The notes beneath the pieces were generated by a model that searched no databases, had not been told where the DNA came from, and saw only the letters and a list, made by a program, of their open reading frames with translations. From Faecalibacterium longum CLA-AA-H243 (GTDB taxonomy: Bacteria > Bacillota > Clostridia > Oscillospirales > Ruminococcaceae), in contig NZ_JAJEQG010000018.1 of NCBI RefSeq assembly GCF_020687245.1, positions 1 through 57,644 on the forward strand: a DNA stretch of 57,644 bases, in the 5' to 3' direction. Both the position numbers and the translations under genes were made by a program. Positions 15,101 through 23,469 of the stretch are shown piece after piece; the stretch's first letter is position 1; each line of letters starts with the position of its first letter.

Positions 15101-17475
15101 TAGTCATTGGCAAGCCATTCGTCCGTGAAGTATTCCGTAACGCCTTCCGGGTCTACATAGTAGTCATCGGTCTGATTATCCCAGATCGCATACTCGCCAT
15201 CCTCGGTATCAATCACTGCGAAACGGTCATAAACATCTTCCAACGGATCAGTTTTAGCTTCTTCGATAGCCTGTCGTTCCGCTTCTTCCTCCGGGCTGAG
15301 GTAGCGTCCCTTTCGTATCAGACCGTCGATTCTCTGCACCACCTGCGCCCAGGACATCTGCAATTTATCGCAACCGCTCTTGGTGTAAGCAACACCCTTG
15401 GCATCGTGATCCTGACCGCTGTGCGTTGCACCAGAGCAGGCATGGGAATGACCACCGGTTCCGTATTCATGCTTCAGGAAGTCCATCTTTTCCTTGGCAG
15501 AATGATTCTCCTGCCAGTAGTTATAAATACGGGCTTTACCACCGGAAAAGCCGCTTCCACGGGTCAAGTCTGCATTGACTTCATCATCCGTAATGAACTG
15601 GCGGACAAGGGGCATCTGCATCATATCGGTCTGATACTCACGCAAAGGCATATTCAACTCATACAGCTGTTTCTGAATGAGATTCAGCTTGTGATAGTGA
15701 AAACGAAGCAGATCGGGATTTTCCGCAAGGGTTTTTCTAAATTCCGAATACTGCTGTACCAAGGTTGCGTGGAAACGAGGGTCATCCAACTTTTCAGCCA
15801 AGTCTGCGGTTTCGTCAGGGAAACCACGAAACGGTTCCTGATGAAGAATTGCCAGATAGTTGCTGGAACGGGCTTCTTCACTCAAATCGTGATAAAGATG
15901 CCACAGGGATTCTGCCAACTTCTGACGCTCATATCCGGATGCTTCTACCAGTTCCACATTAGTTGCGAACCGACCATTTTCAAGCAGTTCTCCAATGCGC
16001 TCGGCAACCGTTTCCCAAGAAACGATCTGCGCTCTGGGGCTGTCAATGGCAGAGGAACCTTTGGCAAGGTGGATACCGTCCTCGGCATACCACGCACAGA
16101 TATTCCCGCTATCTTCTTTCAGACCATAGCCGCCGTGATAGACCTGCTTTAAGGTCTGAACGATTTCTTCCAACGGCTTCTGCTTCATATATTCCAGCGC
16201 TACGACTTTTCGGGCTTCATCGGTATTGCTACCAAGCAGAAGGAAGTGGTCGATTTCTTCCTGGGCAAAAGAAAAAGCAGAGGGCGTAAAGCTCTCTGCT
16301 CGGTCGATAAAACTGATTTGTTCATTTTCGGAGAGGAAAAGGTTCAGACTCAGCTGTTGATAAGCTCCGTCATCACGACTTCCTCCGCCTGTGCTTTCAG
16401 GCTGTTCATGTGCTGCACCCACGCCATCTGCTGCGTTTCCTTGTCCGGTGCGGGGCTGTCCTTCAGGTACTGCTCCATCAGAAACTCCACTCTGGCTTTC
16501 GCTGTTTCCTCGATCTCCCACAGGTGCGGGAACAGGCTCTCCGTCAGAATCATGTCGTTCAGGAGCATCGGATTGTTCTGTTCCAAAAATGCTCGACGCA
16601 TCCTGCCGTACTTGCCCAGAGGTTTCTCTCCCTCGTTCTCCAACTGAAGGTTCGGAATCTGATAATCTCCGGCCTGTCTGTAAGTCATCTCGCTCATAAT
16701 CTGTACTCCTTTCGGTAGCTTTAATCTGCTCATGTTCTCCAATCGCTTTTTCGATTTCCTGAAACATCCTTGTGCTGATGGCATTCACCGCAGTACCAAG
16801 GGCATTTACCGTCTGTCTGGTGTTAAAATCAAACACCTTCTGGAAATCCTCATGCTCGAAGTAGTTGTCGGGACTTTCCACGAACCGGCAATACATCGTA
16901 TAGGATACGCTGTTTGCCACCGCATTTTTGAAAGCTACTTCGATGTTGAGTTCATCATACTCCTCAAGGAAGCTGTTGGCAACGATGTCGAGGAACTGCT
17001 TTTTGTAATCGTCCCAATACTCAGCCGCCAGTGCGGATGCAATATCTTCAAGCTGTGCTTCCAGTACCCCGTCAGCGGCAACACCGAAGGTACGCTCCAT
17101 CGCTTCCATGACATAGGAGCGGTTTTCAGGCGTCACCTCCCACGGTTTCAGTTCCGGGGAAGAACGGCGAACGCCGGTATCCGCCACATCAAACACATAG
17201 CGCAGATACGGTTTATCCCTGTTCATCACAAACAGAGCAATGCCGGTAGAGCCACGCTTTACATATCTGCGGTAATTTTCAGCGTTCCAGTCCTCATAGG
17301 GCTTGCAAAAGGTCGCATTGGGGCGCTGAGCATAAATCATCACCTGTTCCGGATAGGTGAACTCATAGTTGCGGGACATCGTTCTCAAAAACGAAGTCCA
17401 GTTATCTGTGTTCGAGGTGATTTTCCCAATCGTTTCTTTTGCTAATCCGGAATAAAATCGCTCTTTTGCGTTCAT
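9145..17475 (-). CDS. Giant SNF2-type helicase/N6-adenine methylase (LtrC/BcpM-like)
   Basis: A 2,776-residue ICE protein. The N-terminus (1-240) resembles ArdC-type ssDNA-binding/antirestriction domains; 250-375 is a low-complexity acidic linker; accessory domains follow to about 1,200. A DNA-methylase core has motif IV-like GNVPFGNYK at about 1,350. The helicase has Walker A HEVGAGKTFEMA (about 1,962), DESHAFKN (about 2,125), FATGTPVSNS, and motif VI QRNGRIIRQGN (about 2,453). It likely remodels or protects the transferred strand and counters restriction on entry. Start ATG 17475 follows TTGGAGGGA. It is full length for the family and uninterrupted. Confidence 0.93.
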   Translation of the reverse strand: MNAKERFYSGLAKETIGKITSNTDNWTSFLRTMSRNYEFTYPEQVMIYAQRPNATFCKPYEDWNAENYRRYVKRGSTGIALFVMNRDKPYLRYVFDVADTGVRRSSPELKPWEVTPENRSYVMEAMERTFGVAADGVLEAQLEDIASALAAEYWDDYKKQFLDIVANSFLEEYDELNIEVAFKNAVANSVSYTMYCRFVESPDNYFEHEDFQKVFDFNTRQTVNALGTAVNAISTRMFQEIEKAIGEHEQIKATERSTDYERDDLQTGRRLSDSEPSVGERGRETSGQVRQDASSIFGTEQSDAPERHDSDGEPVPAPVGDRGNSESQSGVSDGAVPEGQPRTGQGNAADGVGAAHEQPESTGGGSRDDGAYQQLSLNLFLSENEQISFIDRAESFTPSAFSFAQEEIDHFLLLGSNTDEARKVVALEYMKQKPLEEIVQTLKQVYHGGYGLKEDSGNICAWYAEDGIHLAKGSSAIDSPRAQIVSWETVAERIGELLENGRFATNVELVEASGYERQKLAESLWHLYHDLSEEARSSNYLAILHQEPFRGFPDETADLAEKLDDPRFHATLVQQYSEFRKTLAENPDLLRFHYHKLNLIQKQLYELNMPLREYQTDMMQMPLVRQFITDDEVNADLTRGSGFSGGKARIYNYWQENHSAKEKMDFLKHEYGTGGHSHACSGATHSGQDHDAKGVAYTKSGCDKLQMSWAQVVQRIDGLIRKGRYLSPEEEAERQAIEEAKTDPLEDVYDRFAVIDTEDGEYAIWDNQTDDYYVDPEGVTEYFTDEWLANDYLEEVRQSVAAMESVQPEAPVAEPAEVVEASASEEPKWNYQVGDTVYLDDTAFRVEQITDREVQLRDPTLAYPIFRAENRENFERMLSQDERNHAVRVDAQTEEKPVTEDFLGKTEPRDYTPEYQLLDRLRMDCEYFLGAGQHSEKHLWAGNRHAQIAKMRELYEMIPDKPEWLTPEMINSYEERMAPRYLVAAYHHFENGFDDKLDYYTLEEAEKAAQGYVDGTMEDDGFKYDGAAVYDQQEHKCIRIYGDYPDEKAHAQVRASAEPEQQEPEHFIDHFYVAEDIQKRGALDIKEYSSFDDALRAYYALPDTQRKALGAMNTRDLPGSLDFVQCVDGKDTIIQDYAQVDGWQNAEVMDIIAQLEQSITTREIPPVPAVNFHITDDNIGEGGPKQKFARNIAAIETLFKLESENRNATTEEQEILSNYVGWGGLADAFDPDKGNWAKEYQTLKNLLSEDEYAAARASTLNAHYTSPTVIRSIYDAVGQMGFETGNILEPAMGIGNFFGMLPPEMQSSRLYGVELDSITGRIAQKLYPNAEIKVAGFETTDRRDFYDLAVGNVPFGNYKVSDKPYDKLGFSIHNYFFAKALDQVRPGGVVAFVTSRYTMDSKNSDARRYMAQRAELLGAIRLPNDAFKKNAGTEVVSDILFLQKRDHPIDIVPEWVNLDRTEEGHTMNSYFVAHPEMVLGDTVEESTAYGMDITVRPIEGMELSELLKEAVSHIQGTYQAVELPEADKGKEIETIPATPDVKNFSYTVVDGNVYFRENSLMRRVDLNEKAKDRVMGMVELRGIVNELIEYQLEDYPDEMITQKQAELNDAYDAFAAKNGLINNRANGQAFADDSSYYLLCSLENVDEDGNLKSKADMFTKRTIKPERRVTSVDTPSEALAISIGERGKVDLPFMAQLLGTPGEYDAIQAELRGVIFKDPMAPDAVEVGWQTADDYLSGDVRSKLRVAQMAADRDSSFHINVEALQKAQPKDLDASEIDVRLGATWIDADYIQQFMEETFETPYYLRRSIEVKFSELTAEWRINGKSSPNYNDVAAYVTYGTERANAYRILEETLNLKDIRIYDTIEDADGKQKRVLNKKETTLAQQKQQAIKDAFRDWIWRDPHRRETLSTKYNELFNSTRPREYDGSHIRFGGMNPDITLREHQRNAIAHVLYGGNTLLAHEVGAGKTFEMAASAMESKRLGLSQKSLFVVPNHLTLQWANEFLHLYPSAKLLVATKKDFETANRKKFCARIATGDYDAVIIGHSQFEKIPLSAERQERQLREQIDEIEGAIAELKWQRGENFTIKQMEKTRKSLEARLDKLLAADKKDDVITFEQLGVDRLFVDESHAFKNLFLYTKMRNVAGLSTSEAQKSSDMFMKCRYMDELTGGRGVIFATGTPVSNSMTELYTVMRYLQYSTLQQKNLTHFDSWASTFGETTTAIELAPEGTGYRARTRFAKFFNLPELMNMFKEVADIKTSDQLHLPVPEAKFETVVVQPSEYQKDMVASLSERAADVHAGIVDPSVDNMLKITSDGRKLGLDQRLMNTLLPDDPDSKLNACVGNILRIWQDGQADKLTQLVFCDLSTPKNDGTFNVYDDVKTKLIANGVPAEEVAFIHDADTEAKKKDLFAKVRTGQVRVLLGSTQKMGAGTNVQDKLVAVHHLDVGWRPSDMTQRNGRIIRQGNRNKEVQVYQYVTEGTFDAYLYQTLENKQKFISQIMTSKSPVRSCDDVDEQALSYAEIKALCAGNPLIKEKMDLDIDVARLKVLKADHQSQQYRMEDKLLKYFPAEIEKQTGYIHGFEADIKTVEAHPQIADGFCGMEIMGKAYTEKADAGEILLAACKDTKSADPVPLGSYRGFQMELSFDSFRNEFDVTLKGAVSHRVALGTDARGNITRLDNALAGILERLERANEQLNNLYNQQEAAKAEVGKPFPQEAELTAKSQRLAELDAALNMEDSVENRDERSESERPSVLADLKSKAEHIPPAKYSETREEVL

Positions 17476-17493
17476 TGTATCCCTCCAATCCTA

Positions 17494-17700
17494 TCAATCC
17501 GGATAAAGGTTCAGCTTCTCAAAGGCGGCATCGTCCATGGCTGAAACTTTACGGAGAACCGAGTCTGCCAAAGCAAAAAGCTCTGACTCGTCCTCCGAAA
17601 GCTGTTCCTTCATCAGTGTCAGTGCTTCACACAGCCCTGACCTTGTGCCAGGGCTGTAAAGCATCATCATGTTCCGCTCATCCTGTGTGAAATCCATCAT
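17494..17700 (-). CDS. Transposon-transfer assisting family protein
   Basis: A 68-residue protein (MMDFTQDERNMMMLY...) matching the small PF15169-type proteins found beside the giant helicase in Tn1549-like elements, with their central Leu-rich helices and closing LYPD. ATG 17700 overlaps the TGA of the upstream YodL-like gene (ATGA), so the pair is translationally coupled. Biochemical role unknown. Confidence 0.75.
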   Translation of the reverse strand: MMDFTQDERNMMMLYSPGTRSGLCEALTLMKEQLSEDESELFALADSVLRKVSAMDDAAFEKLNLYPD

Positions 17701-18293
17701 TCAATCTCCCTTTCCGGGTGGCTCTTGGGCGGCTTATGGGAAACATCCGGCACGGGCTTTTCCTTTAACTGCTCCAACACCGAAGGACGTTCCTCTAATC
17801 CGGACGCTTTTCCGTTATTGATGATACCGTCAATCATCCCATAATCATCTTCCATTGCCATCTCTGCGTTTTTCAGGTAGTTTTCGGACTTCATAAAGTT
17901 TTCCAGCTTCTGAAACCCAACAGAATCTACATAGTGAAAGGATACCTCACCGACTACCTTTAAGGCTACGATGTCGCTGACCGACATACTGTGACCACGG
18001 AAATCATCCGGGTGGTCAATATTGAACTTTACATACAAATCTTCCAGCTGCCGATTCACATCCTCGGACATAGAAATGGAGCCATGATAGACCACCTCGT
18101 AACGGTCAATCTCAGGCTCCATTTCTTTCTTCTGAAGGTAGCTGTAATTTGCAAACATGAGCGGGATATTATCGTCTACATCTTCCCGCAGCTGAAGAAT
18201 CGCATAGGAATCCGTGGGGCTTTCCAGAAAAGCAACCATTCTGTCATCCGGGGTGGTATTTCCGTGAACATCATCCCATTTTTCGTTTTTCAT
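17697..18293 (-). CDS. YodL-domain ICE accessory protein
   Basis: A 198-residue soluble protein. The N-terminal half (DDRMVAFLESPTDSYAILQL, then RYEVVYHG) fits the YodL domain found in large polyvalent proteins of mobile elements; the C-terminus ends in a short 'ERPSVLEQLKEK' linker motif shared with other proteins of this ICE. Start ATG 18293 is preferred over the longer frame because AAGGAGGA precedes it and because it then begins just after the preceding gene. Function unknown. Confidence 0.7.
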   Translation of the reverse strand: MKNEKWDDVHGNTTPDDRMVAFLESPTDSYAILQLREDVDDNIPLMFANYSYLQKKEMEPEIDRYEVVYHGSISMSEDVNRQLEDLYVKFNIDHPDDFRGHSMSVSDIVALKVVGEVSFHYVDSVGFQKLENFMKSENYLKNAEMAMEDDYGMIDGIINNGKASGLEERPSVLEQLKEKPVPDVSHKPPKSHPEREIE

Positions 18294-18306
18294 ATCCGTG
18301 TCCTCC

Positions 18307-19152
18307 TTATCGTTCAGGCTCTTTGCGTTTGGGAGAGGGACTGGCAGGCGCAGCTTTTTCTGCGGCCTGTGCCAGTTTTTCCATGACCGACTCACGCTTC
18401 GGAGAGTCGAGCTTATCCAGCTGACTTTTCAGCACTTTGGCAACCTCAACCGCAGTTTCCTCACGGGCTTCTTCAATGGCTGTATTCAGGAACTCACGAT
18501 ACGGAGCCGTATTACCAGCGGCAAGATCTGCCTTGATTTCTTGGATATGCGCCTGCACATCATCGACCTGATCCATATATTCATAGGGGTCGAAGTTCTC
18601 TGCAAAACGGTCGAGCTTAAAAGCAAGCTCAGCGATAGGGTCATTGACCACCACCGCCTGTCTGCCGACTTCAAAAGCCTGCTCCATGACATCCTCATAG
18701 AACATTGCCCGCAGTTCCCGGCGCTCCAGCCCGAAGGATTCCAGAATATCCCGGCGGACTTCGAGCATGGACAGTTCAGGGTTATCAACCTGACCGCCAT
18801 CAATCTCGTTGTAGTTTTCATCCAACAGGGTGTAGTCGTAACCATCTTCGCAGGTCTGCACCGCAAGGATTCTATCCTTTCCGACCTTCCATGCGGCTTC
18901 ATCGCCCATAATCTCAGGCTCCGGCATATAGCTTGCGCCGTTGCGCTCCATAATTTCTGCAAACTGGCAGATATGAAACACATTGTATCCGATCTGCGTA
19001 TGATACTCGTCAATGAAGGTGCAGGGCTTCACAACCATTTCATCCGGGTAGTGAATCTGCACACAGCTGCCATCGGGGATATGAAACAAATCCTTATAAT
19101 GGCTGTCGATAAATCGGATTTCCTTACCATCCGGGTTGTACTCATTTGTCAT
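18307..19152 (-). CDS. Conserved ICE accessory protein (LPD-type domains)
   Basis: A 281-residue protein, starting MTNEYNPDGKEIRFIDSHY, with an alpha/beta N-terminal half of the kind seen in large-polyvalent-protein domains (LPD28/LPD16-like) and a helical, charged C-terminal half. ATG 19152 overlaps the topB stop (ATGA). It is always found between topB and the giant helicase in CTn-type elements according to family knowledge; its role is not established. Domain naming is tentative. Confidence 0.65.
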   Translation of the reverse strand: MTNEYNPDGKEIRFIDSHYKDLFHIPDGSCVQIHYPDEMVVKPCTFIDEYHTQIGYNVFHICQFAEIMERNGASYMPEPEIMGDEAAWKVGKDRILAVQTCEDGYDYTLLDENYNEIDGGQVDNPELSMLEVRRDILESFGLERRELRAMFYEDVMEQAFEVGRQAVVVNDPIAELAFKLDRFAENFDPYEYMDQVDDVQAHIQEIKADLAAGNTAPYREFLNTAIEEAREETAVEVAKVLKSQLDKLDSPKRESVMEKLAQAAEKAAPASPSPKRKEPER

Positions 19153-21224
19153 TTGCGCTTTCCTCCATTTTCAAATTCCATACTGAACTTCGTTTTGCCA
19201 TCATCTGATACCTCCATAAAGACGGTGGCATCAAAGGTGTTGCCCGTTCTTTCGGACTTGCAATTCTTGAGCTTTACCTTGCCGGAACCAAGCAATTTCT
19301 GCGCCGTGGCAGAAGTCATGCTCTTGCCGATGCTCGCAAAGTAGCGATTGTTTTTCCAGAGGGCAAATTTGCAAGCTCTGTTGGAACAGAAAAATGCCTT
19401 GGCTTTGTCCTCTACAGCACTGCCGCAGAGCGGGCATTTGCCGATAGAATTGGCTTCTTTCGACATCATAACCTCGGAATCACGGATTACTTCATAGTTC
19501 TGAATCAGACCGGCAATCACATCTTTGATCTCGTCCATAAAGTCCTCGCTGGCATATTCGCCTTTCTCAATGAGCAACAATTTTTCTTCCCAATCCGCCG
19601 TCATGGATGGGGACTGAATCTGTTCCGGCATGACTGTTACCAGAGCCGTACCCTTGTGGGTCGGAATCAGGTGTTTGGTTTTCTTATCACCCTTACGCTC
19701 CAGAAAACCGATGCGAACCAGCTTCTCAATGATACCGGCACGGGTCGCAGGCGTTCCCAAACCTTTGCGCTCCACCTCATCAGGCATTTCGTCCGCACCG
19801 GCAGTTTCCATAGCAGAAAGCAGAGTATCCTCGGTAAAGTGTTTAGGGGGAGATGTTTTCCCTTCCTTGATTTCCGTGCCGCTGACGGTCATTTCGTCAC
19901 CAACGGAAACAGAAGGGAGTGTCTGCACGTTTTCGTCGGATTTTGTCGAATCATTTTTCTGAACCAGAGCTTTCCATCCATCCTGCACAACAGTTTTGCC
20001 TTTGGTGGAAAACACGGTACCGCCACAGTCCAGCTCAATAACTGTCTCTGCGTATCGGTGCGGATCGCCAACAGCTACGCACAACCGATTCGAGATCAGT
20101 TGCAAAATTGCAAGTTCACCCTTGGGAAGTTCGCTCAGATTGCATTTCTGCAATTCTCTGGTCGGAATGATGGCATGGTGATCTGTGACCTTTTTGTTAT
20201 TCACAACCTGCTCTGCATGAACTGGTATGTTATCCACATCCTCCACGGGGAATGTGTGGAAAGCCAGCTTTACGAGGTCGGTCAGGCTATGTGCCATATC
20301 TTCCGTCAGAAACCTGCTGTCGGTACGGGGATAAGTGACCAGTTTCTTTTCATAGAGGTTCTGCGTGTAGTCCAAGGTCTGCTGTGCCGTGTAGCCAAGC
20401 ACACGGTTGGCTTCTCTCTGTAAACTGGTCAGGTCATAGAGCGCAGGCGGCTTTTCTGTTTTCTCCTTACATTCAGCTTTCTGAACGATTGCCACCGAAC
20501 AGCTTTGTTTGACAGCTTCGGCTGCTGCCTTGGTTTTGAAGCGTTCGCTTGCAGCCGTAAAACCATCCAATCCAATCTGAACTGTGTAGAACAGTTCAGG
20601 CTTGAATGCGGAAATGGCAGCTTCTCGCATAACAGCCATAGCAAGGGTAGGGGTCATAACACGACCAACATTCAGGGTCTGCCCGTAAAGGGTCGAAAAA
20701 AGTCGAGTAGCGTTAATACCAACAATCCAGTCGGCTCGTTCTCGACACAGTGCTGCTTCATACAAAGCATCATATTCCGTTCCAGACCTGAGATTTTCAA
20801 AGCCCTCCTTGATTGCTACATCTTCCATCGAGGAAATCCAAAGCCGCTCAAACGGCTTTCTGCACCCGGCTTTGTGGTACACCAACCGAAAGATCAGCTC
20901 GCCCTCACGACCGGCATCTGTTGCACACACAAGACTCGCAACATCTTCTCTGGCCATGAGCTTTTTCAGAATCCCAAACTGTTTTTTCGTACCGGCAGAA
21001 ACCTCATACTGCCAGTCCATCGGGAAGATAGGAAGGTCTGCATAAGCCCATTTGCTGTACTTCGCATCATAGACTTCCGGCTGTGCCAGCTCCACCAAAT
21101 GCCCTACACACCAGCTGACCACATATCCGTTTCCCTCTAAGTAGCCATCCTCACGCTTGGCAGCACCTAACACTTTGGCAATACTCTGTGCAACCGAAGG
21201 CTTTTCAGCCAAAACTAATTTCAT
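19149..21224 (-). CDS. topB: Type IA DNA topoisomerase III
   Basis: A 691-residue TopB that relaxes or decatenates DNA during transfer or replication of the element. The TOPRIM domain opens MKLVLAEKPSVAQSIAKVLG with the acidic DAGREGE motif (about residue 103); the active-site Tyr is in TYPRTDSRFL near residue 298; a C-terminal zinc-ribbon-like CPLCGS...C..C segment is at about 600. Start ATG 21224 is chosen because AAGGAG is 9 bases away; the ATG two codons earlier is too close. Confidence 0.95.
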   Translation of the reverse strand: MKLVLAEKPSVAQSIAKVLGAAKREDGYLEGNGYVVSWCVGHLVELAQPEVYDAKYSKWAYADLPIFPMDWQYEVSAGTKKQFGILKKLMAREDVASLVCATDAGREGELIFRLVYHKAGCRKPFERLWISSMEDVAIKEGFENLRSGTEYDALYEAALCRERADWIVGINATRLFSTLYGQTLNVGRVMTPTLAMAVMREAAISAFKPELFYTVQIGLDGFTAASERFKTKAAAEAVKQSCSVAIVQKAECKEKTEKPPALYDLTSLQREANRVLGYTAQQTLDYTQNLYEKKLVTYPRTDSRFLTEDMAHSLTDLVKLAFHTFPVEDVDNIPVHAEQVVNNKKVTDHHAIIPTRELQKCNLSELPKGELAILQLISNRLCVAVGDPHRYAETVIELDCGGTVFSTKGKTVVQDGWKALVQKNDSTKSDENVQTLPSVSVGDEMTVSGTEIKEGKTSPPKHFTEDTLLSAMETAGADEMPDEVERKGLGTPATRAGIIEKLVRIGFLERKGDKKTKHLIPTHKGTALVTVMPEQIQSPSMTADWEEKLLLIEKGEYASEDFMDEIKDVIAGLIQNYEVIRDSEVMMSKEANSIGKCPLCGSAVEDKAKAFFCSNRACKFALWKNNRYFASIGKSMTSATAQKLLGSGKVKLKNCKSERTGNTFDATVFMEVSDDGKTKFSMEFENGGKRK

Positions 21225-21352
21225 TTGCATCTGCTCCTTTCACAAAAAAATAAGCAGCCACACACCGTAGTGCATGACTGCTATGTAAAAAGTTCGGAAA
21301 GGATTTTTGCAACCTGATACAATTTTCTGTTCTACAATCTCCGTCATAATAA

Positions 21353-21398
21353 AAATATCTCCATCATTTCAAAAGAGAATGACGGAGATATTTCACCT
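21353..21398 (-). terminator. Terminator of the AAA-DUF4143 gene
   Basis: AAATATCTCC at 21353-21362 pairs with 21384-21393, extended by TCATT/AATGA; on the minus strand the stem is followed by TTTTTATT. It separates the inserted ATPase gene from topB. The rest of 21231-21350 shows no gene. Confidence 0.8.
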
Positions 21399-21401
21399 TG
21401 C

Positions 21402-22598
21402 TTATTCTTGTAGCAACCAATCGGCTATATCGTGAATTTCGATTCCTTCATAGCTATATTGGGGATGTTTGGTTCTGGCAATAATCATTTTCGGATAAGC
21501 GTCTCGAATCTGAAGCAGAGGAGAGCATTCTCTCTCAAATGTTTCCTGCCCGGAAATGTTGTCGCTGACCTGAATATAAATCTTTTCGCTACCTCTCTGA
21601 GCAACAAAGTCGATTTCCTTTTGATAGAGCTTGCCGACATAGACATCATATCCACGGCGAAGAAGCTCGATACAAACAACGTTTTCATATACTCTGCCAT
21701 AGTCTATATTTCTGCTTCCCAGTATTGCATATCGAATACCGCTGTCACACAAATAGAACTTTTCAGAGCTTTCAAGGTATTTCTTACCTCGGATGTCATA
21801 TCTCTTAATATCATAAAATACAAAAGCATTGCACAAATACTTAATGTACTTGCCGACGGTTACATGATTGGTTGGAGTCTCATTTGCTGTCAGTAGCTGA
21901 CTGACCTTATTCGGAGAAGTCAGGTTGCTGATATTATCCATAAGGAACTCGCTCAGACGTTGTAAAACCAAAGTGTCCGGGAGAGTATATTTCTGTACCA
22001 AATCCCTTGTAACAATCGTTTCGTAGACCTCTTTGATATAGTTTGTTCTGTCTTTTTCGGTTCTATAAGCATAGGAACCTGCTAAACCGCCCTTGATAGC
22101 GTACTCATCAAAGAGCTTATCTTTGTCACTAATATCATCATAATACTGGCAATATTCCTGGAAGCTGAAAGGAAACACATGAATTTCAATATAGCGTCCG
22201 GTAAACAGAGTTGCCAGATCTGCACTCAACAGGAAAGCATTAGAGCCTGTTACATAGATGTCGTATTTTCCCTTAGAGTACAGGCTATTGATTGCCAACT
22301 CAAACTTGGGACACATCTGAACCTCGTCTACAAACAGGTAGTTCGTTTTTCCTTCCTGATAATGTTCTTCCACATAGGCGTGTAAGGCATGGTATTCCTT
22401 GATTTCTTCATACGCCAAATCCATGAAGTCGATGAAGATAATATTGATGTTTTCAAAATTGCTTTTCAGATACGCAATATACGCCTGCATCAATTTGGAC
22501 TTACCAGATCGACGAATGCCCGTGATGATCTTGATGTCAGGAGTACCATTCAGTTCAATGATTCTATCGAGATATTTTGCTCTCGTGATTGTTTTCAT
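21402..22598 (-). CDS. AAA_14/DUF4143 ATPase, inserted cargo gene
   Basis: A 398-residue ATPase. Walker A GIRRSGKSKLM (about residue 22-32), Walker B-like YLFVDEVQM, sensor GSNAFLL, then a C-terminal DUF4143 domain of restriction-nuclease fold with E-I-D-F-V and IYIQVS spacing (residues about 340-355). Family members are archaeal-type/gut ATPases of unclear role, some linked to defence. Start ATG 22598 (MKTITRAKYLDRI) follows GCGGGTGA; longer frames lack a ribosome site. It has its own promoter and terminator and interrupts the usual DUF4366-topB order. Confidence 0.85.
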   Translation of the reverse strand: MKTITRAKYLDRIIELNGTPDIKIITGIRRSGKSKLMQAYIAYLKSNFENINIIFIDFMDLAYEEIKEYHALHAYVEEHYQEGKTNYLFVDEVQMCPKFELAINSLYSKGKYDIYVTGSNAFLLSADLATLFTGRYIEIHVFPFSFQEYCQYYDDISDKDKLFDEYAIKGGLAGSYAYRTEKDRTNYIKEVYETIVTRDLVQKYTLPDTLVLQRLSEFLMDNISNLTSPNKVSQLLTANETPTNHVTVGKYIKYLCNAFVFYDIKRYDIRGKKYLESSEKFYLCDSGIRYAILGSRNIDYGRVYENVVCIELLRRGYDVYVGKLYQKEIDFVAQRGSEKIYIQVSDNISGQETFERECSPLLQIRDAYPKMIIARTKHPQYSYEGIEIHDIADWLLQE

Positions 22599-22606
22599 AT
22601 AGTCAC

Positions 22607-22733
22607 CCGCTTTCAAAAATTGAAGTTTTTTCATTTCTCGAAACCGCTTCGCTGTACTTATTATACTGTCTGCTAATAGTATATGCAAGATGTCACTTTC
22701 AAAAACGCAAATTTTTTTATTTTTTGAAAGCGG
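22607..22733. repeat. 13-bp perfect inverted repeat flanking a promoter
   Basis: CCGCTTTCAAAAA at 22607-22619 is exactly complementary to 22721-22733, and a third copy of CTTTCAAAAA lies at 22696-22705. The arms bracket the ATPase promoter, so they may be operator sites for autoregulation or the ends of the inserted cargo. Confidence 0.6.
22660..22688 (-). promoter_or_regulatory. Sigma-A promoter of the AAA-DUF4143 gene
   Basis: Minus-strand TTGCAT (22683-22688), 17-base spacer, TATAAT (22660-22665), a near-consensus promoter 60 bases before the start codon. Confidence 0.8.
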
Positions 22734-22785
22734 AAACTATGTAAAGGCAACCCGAAGGCTGCCCCAGGCATCAAGCCTATCCTGT

Positions 22786-23469
22786 TTACACAGGTTCATT
22801 ATCATCTTCATCGACGGAGCTATCTTCATCGTCGTCCTCAAACTCCGGATCGTACCCATAGTCCTCGTCATCGTCCACATAATCAGCATCTGGGTCAGGC
22901 TTTGCCGCTTCCTGTGCCTTCTTCTTTTCCTGGACTTTCTTAAATACGAAGAATCCACCACCACAGGCAAGCACAATCAGAGTAAGAATCGCCGGGAGCA
23001 TATTTGTGGATTTCGGCTTTTCCTCCGGTGTCGGTTCTGTAATTTCAGGAACTGTTTCAACTACTTCCGGCTTTGTTTCCTCAACCGGCTTGGTGAACTC
23101 TGCAACTTCTTCCTCGTCCATCAGCTTGAGCAGGTCGGCTTCATCCACCTGATTCAGAAAATGCACGGTTTCCTCGCCCTTATCATCACGGTCAATGATG
23201 ATATAGAAGTAGTTTCCGTTTTTGGTTACAGCGGTAATGAACTGCTTTCCGCTTTTCGTAGGCGAGCCAGCGTCATCAACCAAAGTCAGATTGCCGTCGG
23301 GAGTAAGCGGTAGCATCGGCTCCTCCGGCTCTGTTTCGGGAACTTTTTCTTCGACCGCAGGTTCTTCAGTCGCTACGCTTTCATCTACATAGGCAAATGC
23401 CGTTGTAGAAAACACGCCAAAACACATTGCACACGCCAGCAATGCGGCTCCAATTTTCTTAAATCTCAT
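22786..23469 (-). CDS. DUF4366 (CD1107-family) surface protein
   Basis: A 227-residue exported protein. Signal peptide MRFKKIGAALLACAMCFG with a predicted cut after AFA; an extracellular domain rich in Glu/Pro; one membrane anchor near residues 155-175 (AILTLIVLACGGGFFVF); and a very acidic cytoplasmic tail. Start ATG 23469 follows GAGGAGGAAA and overlaps the previous gene. It is a standard component of the Tn1549-like mating apparatus, probably part of the surface-exposed channel or adhesin. Confidence 0.88.
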   Translation of the reverse strand: MRFKKIGAALLACAMCFGVFSTTAFAYVDESVATEEPAVEEKVPETEPEEPMLPLTPDGNLTLVDDAGSPTKSGKQFITAVTKNGNYFYIIIDRDDKGEETVHFLNQVDEADLLKLMDEEEVAEFTKPVEETKPEVVETVPEITEPTPEEKPKSTNMLPAILTLIVLACGGGFFVFKKVQEKKKAQEAAKPDPDADYVDDDEDYGYDPEFEDDDEDSSVDEDDNEPV

